Shown in pieces: positions 5,097 to 5,219 of a DNA stretch of 5,219 nt. How positions within the stretch are numbered: position 1 is the first letter of the stretch; each line of letters opens with the position of its first letter. The translations under genes and the position numbers were made by a program. The notes beneath the pieces are model-generated. The model did no database searches. It saw only the letters and a program-made list of their open reading frames with translations, and was not told where the DNA came from. The stretch comes from Caldiserica bacterium UBA4822 (GTDB lineage Bacteria; Caldisericota; Caldisericia; Cryosericales; Cryosericaceae), in contig DHFO01000035.1 in NCBI GenBank assembly GCA_002402295.1, positions 1-5,219 on the forward strand. Direction: 5' to 3'.

Positions 5097-5219
5097 TCAG
5101 GGCTTGGGGTAGGTAATGGTGATGCCCTTCGTCGCATCGGTCCAGACAACCTCGGCACCAAACGCCTCGGAGATGAAGCGAATGGGCACCATCGTCGTCC
5201 CGCTGACAATCGTCGGAAC
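5097..5219 (-). CDS. stalk-domain protein (copper amine oxidase N-terminal-like domain), C-terminal 40 residues
   Basis: The frame enters from the right edge and ends at TGA 5099-5097. The 40 visible residues contain MVPIRFISEAFGAEVVW (residues 10-26) and end in DATKGITITYPKP. This is the classic second half of a copper amine oxidase N-like (PF07833) repeat: the VP-R-ISEALGA-V-W pattern followed by a short beta strand. Such domains sit in exported or surface proteins, often as C-terminal pairs, and usually have no oxidase activity. The rest of the protein, including any signal peptide or catalytic domain, is outside the window. It is transcribed toward the ATPase pseudogene and followed by the hairpin at 5016-5047. 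Confidence 0.85.
   Translation of the reverse strand, partial: VPTIVSGTTMVPIRFISEAFGAEVVWTDATKGITITYPKP

Overview
The window looks like a stretch of accessory bacterial chromosome carrying toxin-antitoxin and mobile-type genes. No rRNA, tRNA, CRISPR array or transposase is visible. The DNA is moderately GC-rich by eye, with AT-rich promoter pockets. Starts are ATG or GTG with good purine-rich ribosome binding sites and sigma70-type promoters, so the host is a bacterium. Nothing fixes the phylum. The copper-amine-oxidase-N-like 'stalk' domain at the right edge is common in Firmicutes and several anaerobic or thermophilic lineages, which is only a weak hint.

Left part (2-2259): the 3' part of a plus-strand AbiEii-family nucleotidyltransferase (2-418) enters from the left edge. 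It converges on a complete minus-strand AbiE-type toxin-antitoxin operon: antitoxin AbiEi (2259-1453), then toxin AbiEii (1456-491), joined by a 4-base GTGA overlap with a strong internal Shine-Dalgarno. The operon has a near-consensus extended -10 promoter (TTGACA, 17 bases, TATATT). This promoter lies inside a 59-bp imperfect palindrome centred on base 2301, the expected kind of operator for AbiEi autorepression.

Central intergenic region (2260-2662): it holds the AbiE promoter/operator, a dRS3-like short palindrome, one copy of a 17-bp repeat whose partner overlaps the toxin stop codon (the two copies bracket the AbiE operon), and a four-box array of the 9-mer CCAAATGAC in alternating orientation. 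The last box overlaps the predicted promoter of the next gene.

Right part (2663-5219): an intact 453-aa AAA+ ATPase with a C-terminal DUF4143 (nuclease-like) domain, ending in a hairpin. Then comes a frameshifted and truncated second ATPase of the same broad superfamily but a different subfamily (4255-4846), a gene-poor remnant, a terminator-like hairpin, and the last 40 codons of a minus-strand stalk-domain protein (5219-5097).

The AbiEi/AbiEii pair should work as a toxin plus a self-repressing antitoxin. The ATPase appears to be a single-gene unit with its own repeat-rich control region. The truncated toxin, the dead ATPase and the bracketing repeats suggest repeated gain and decay of such modules.
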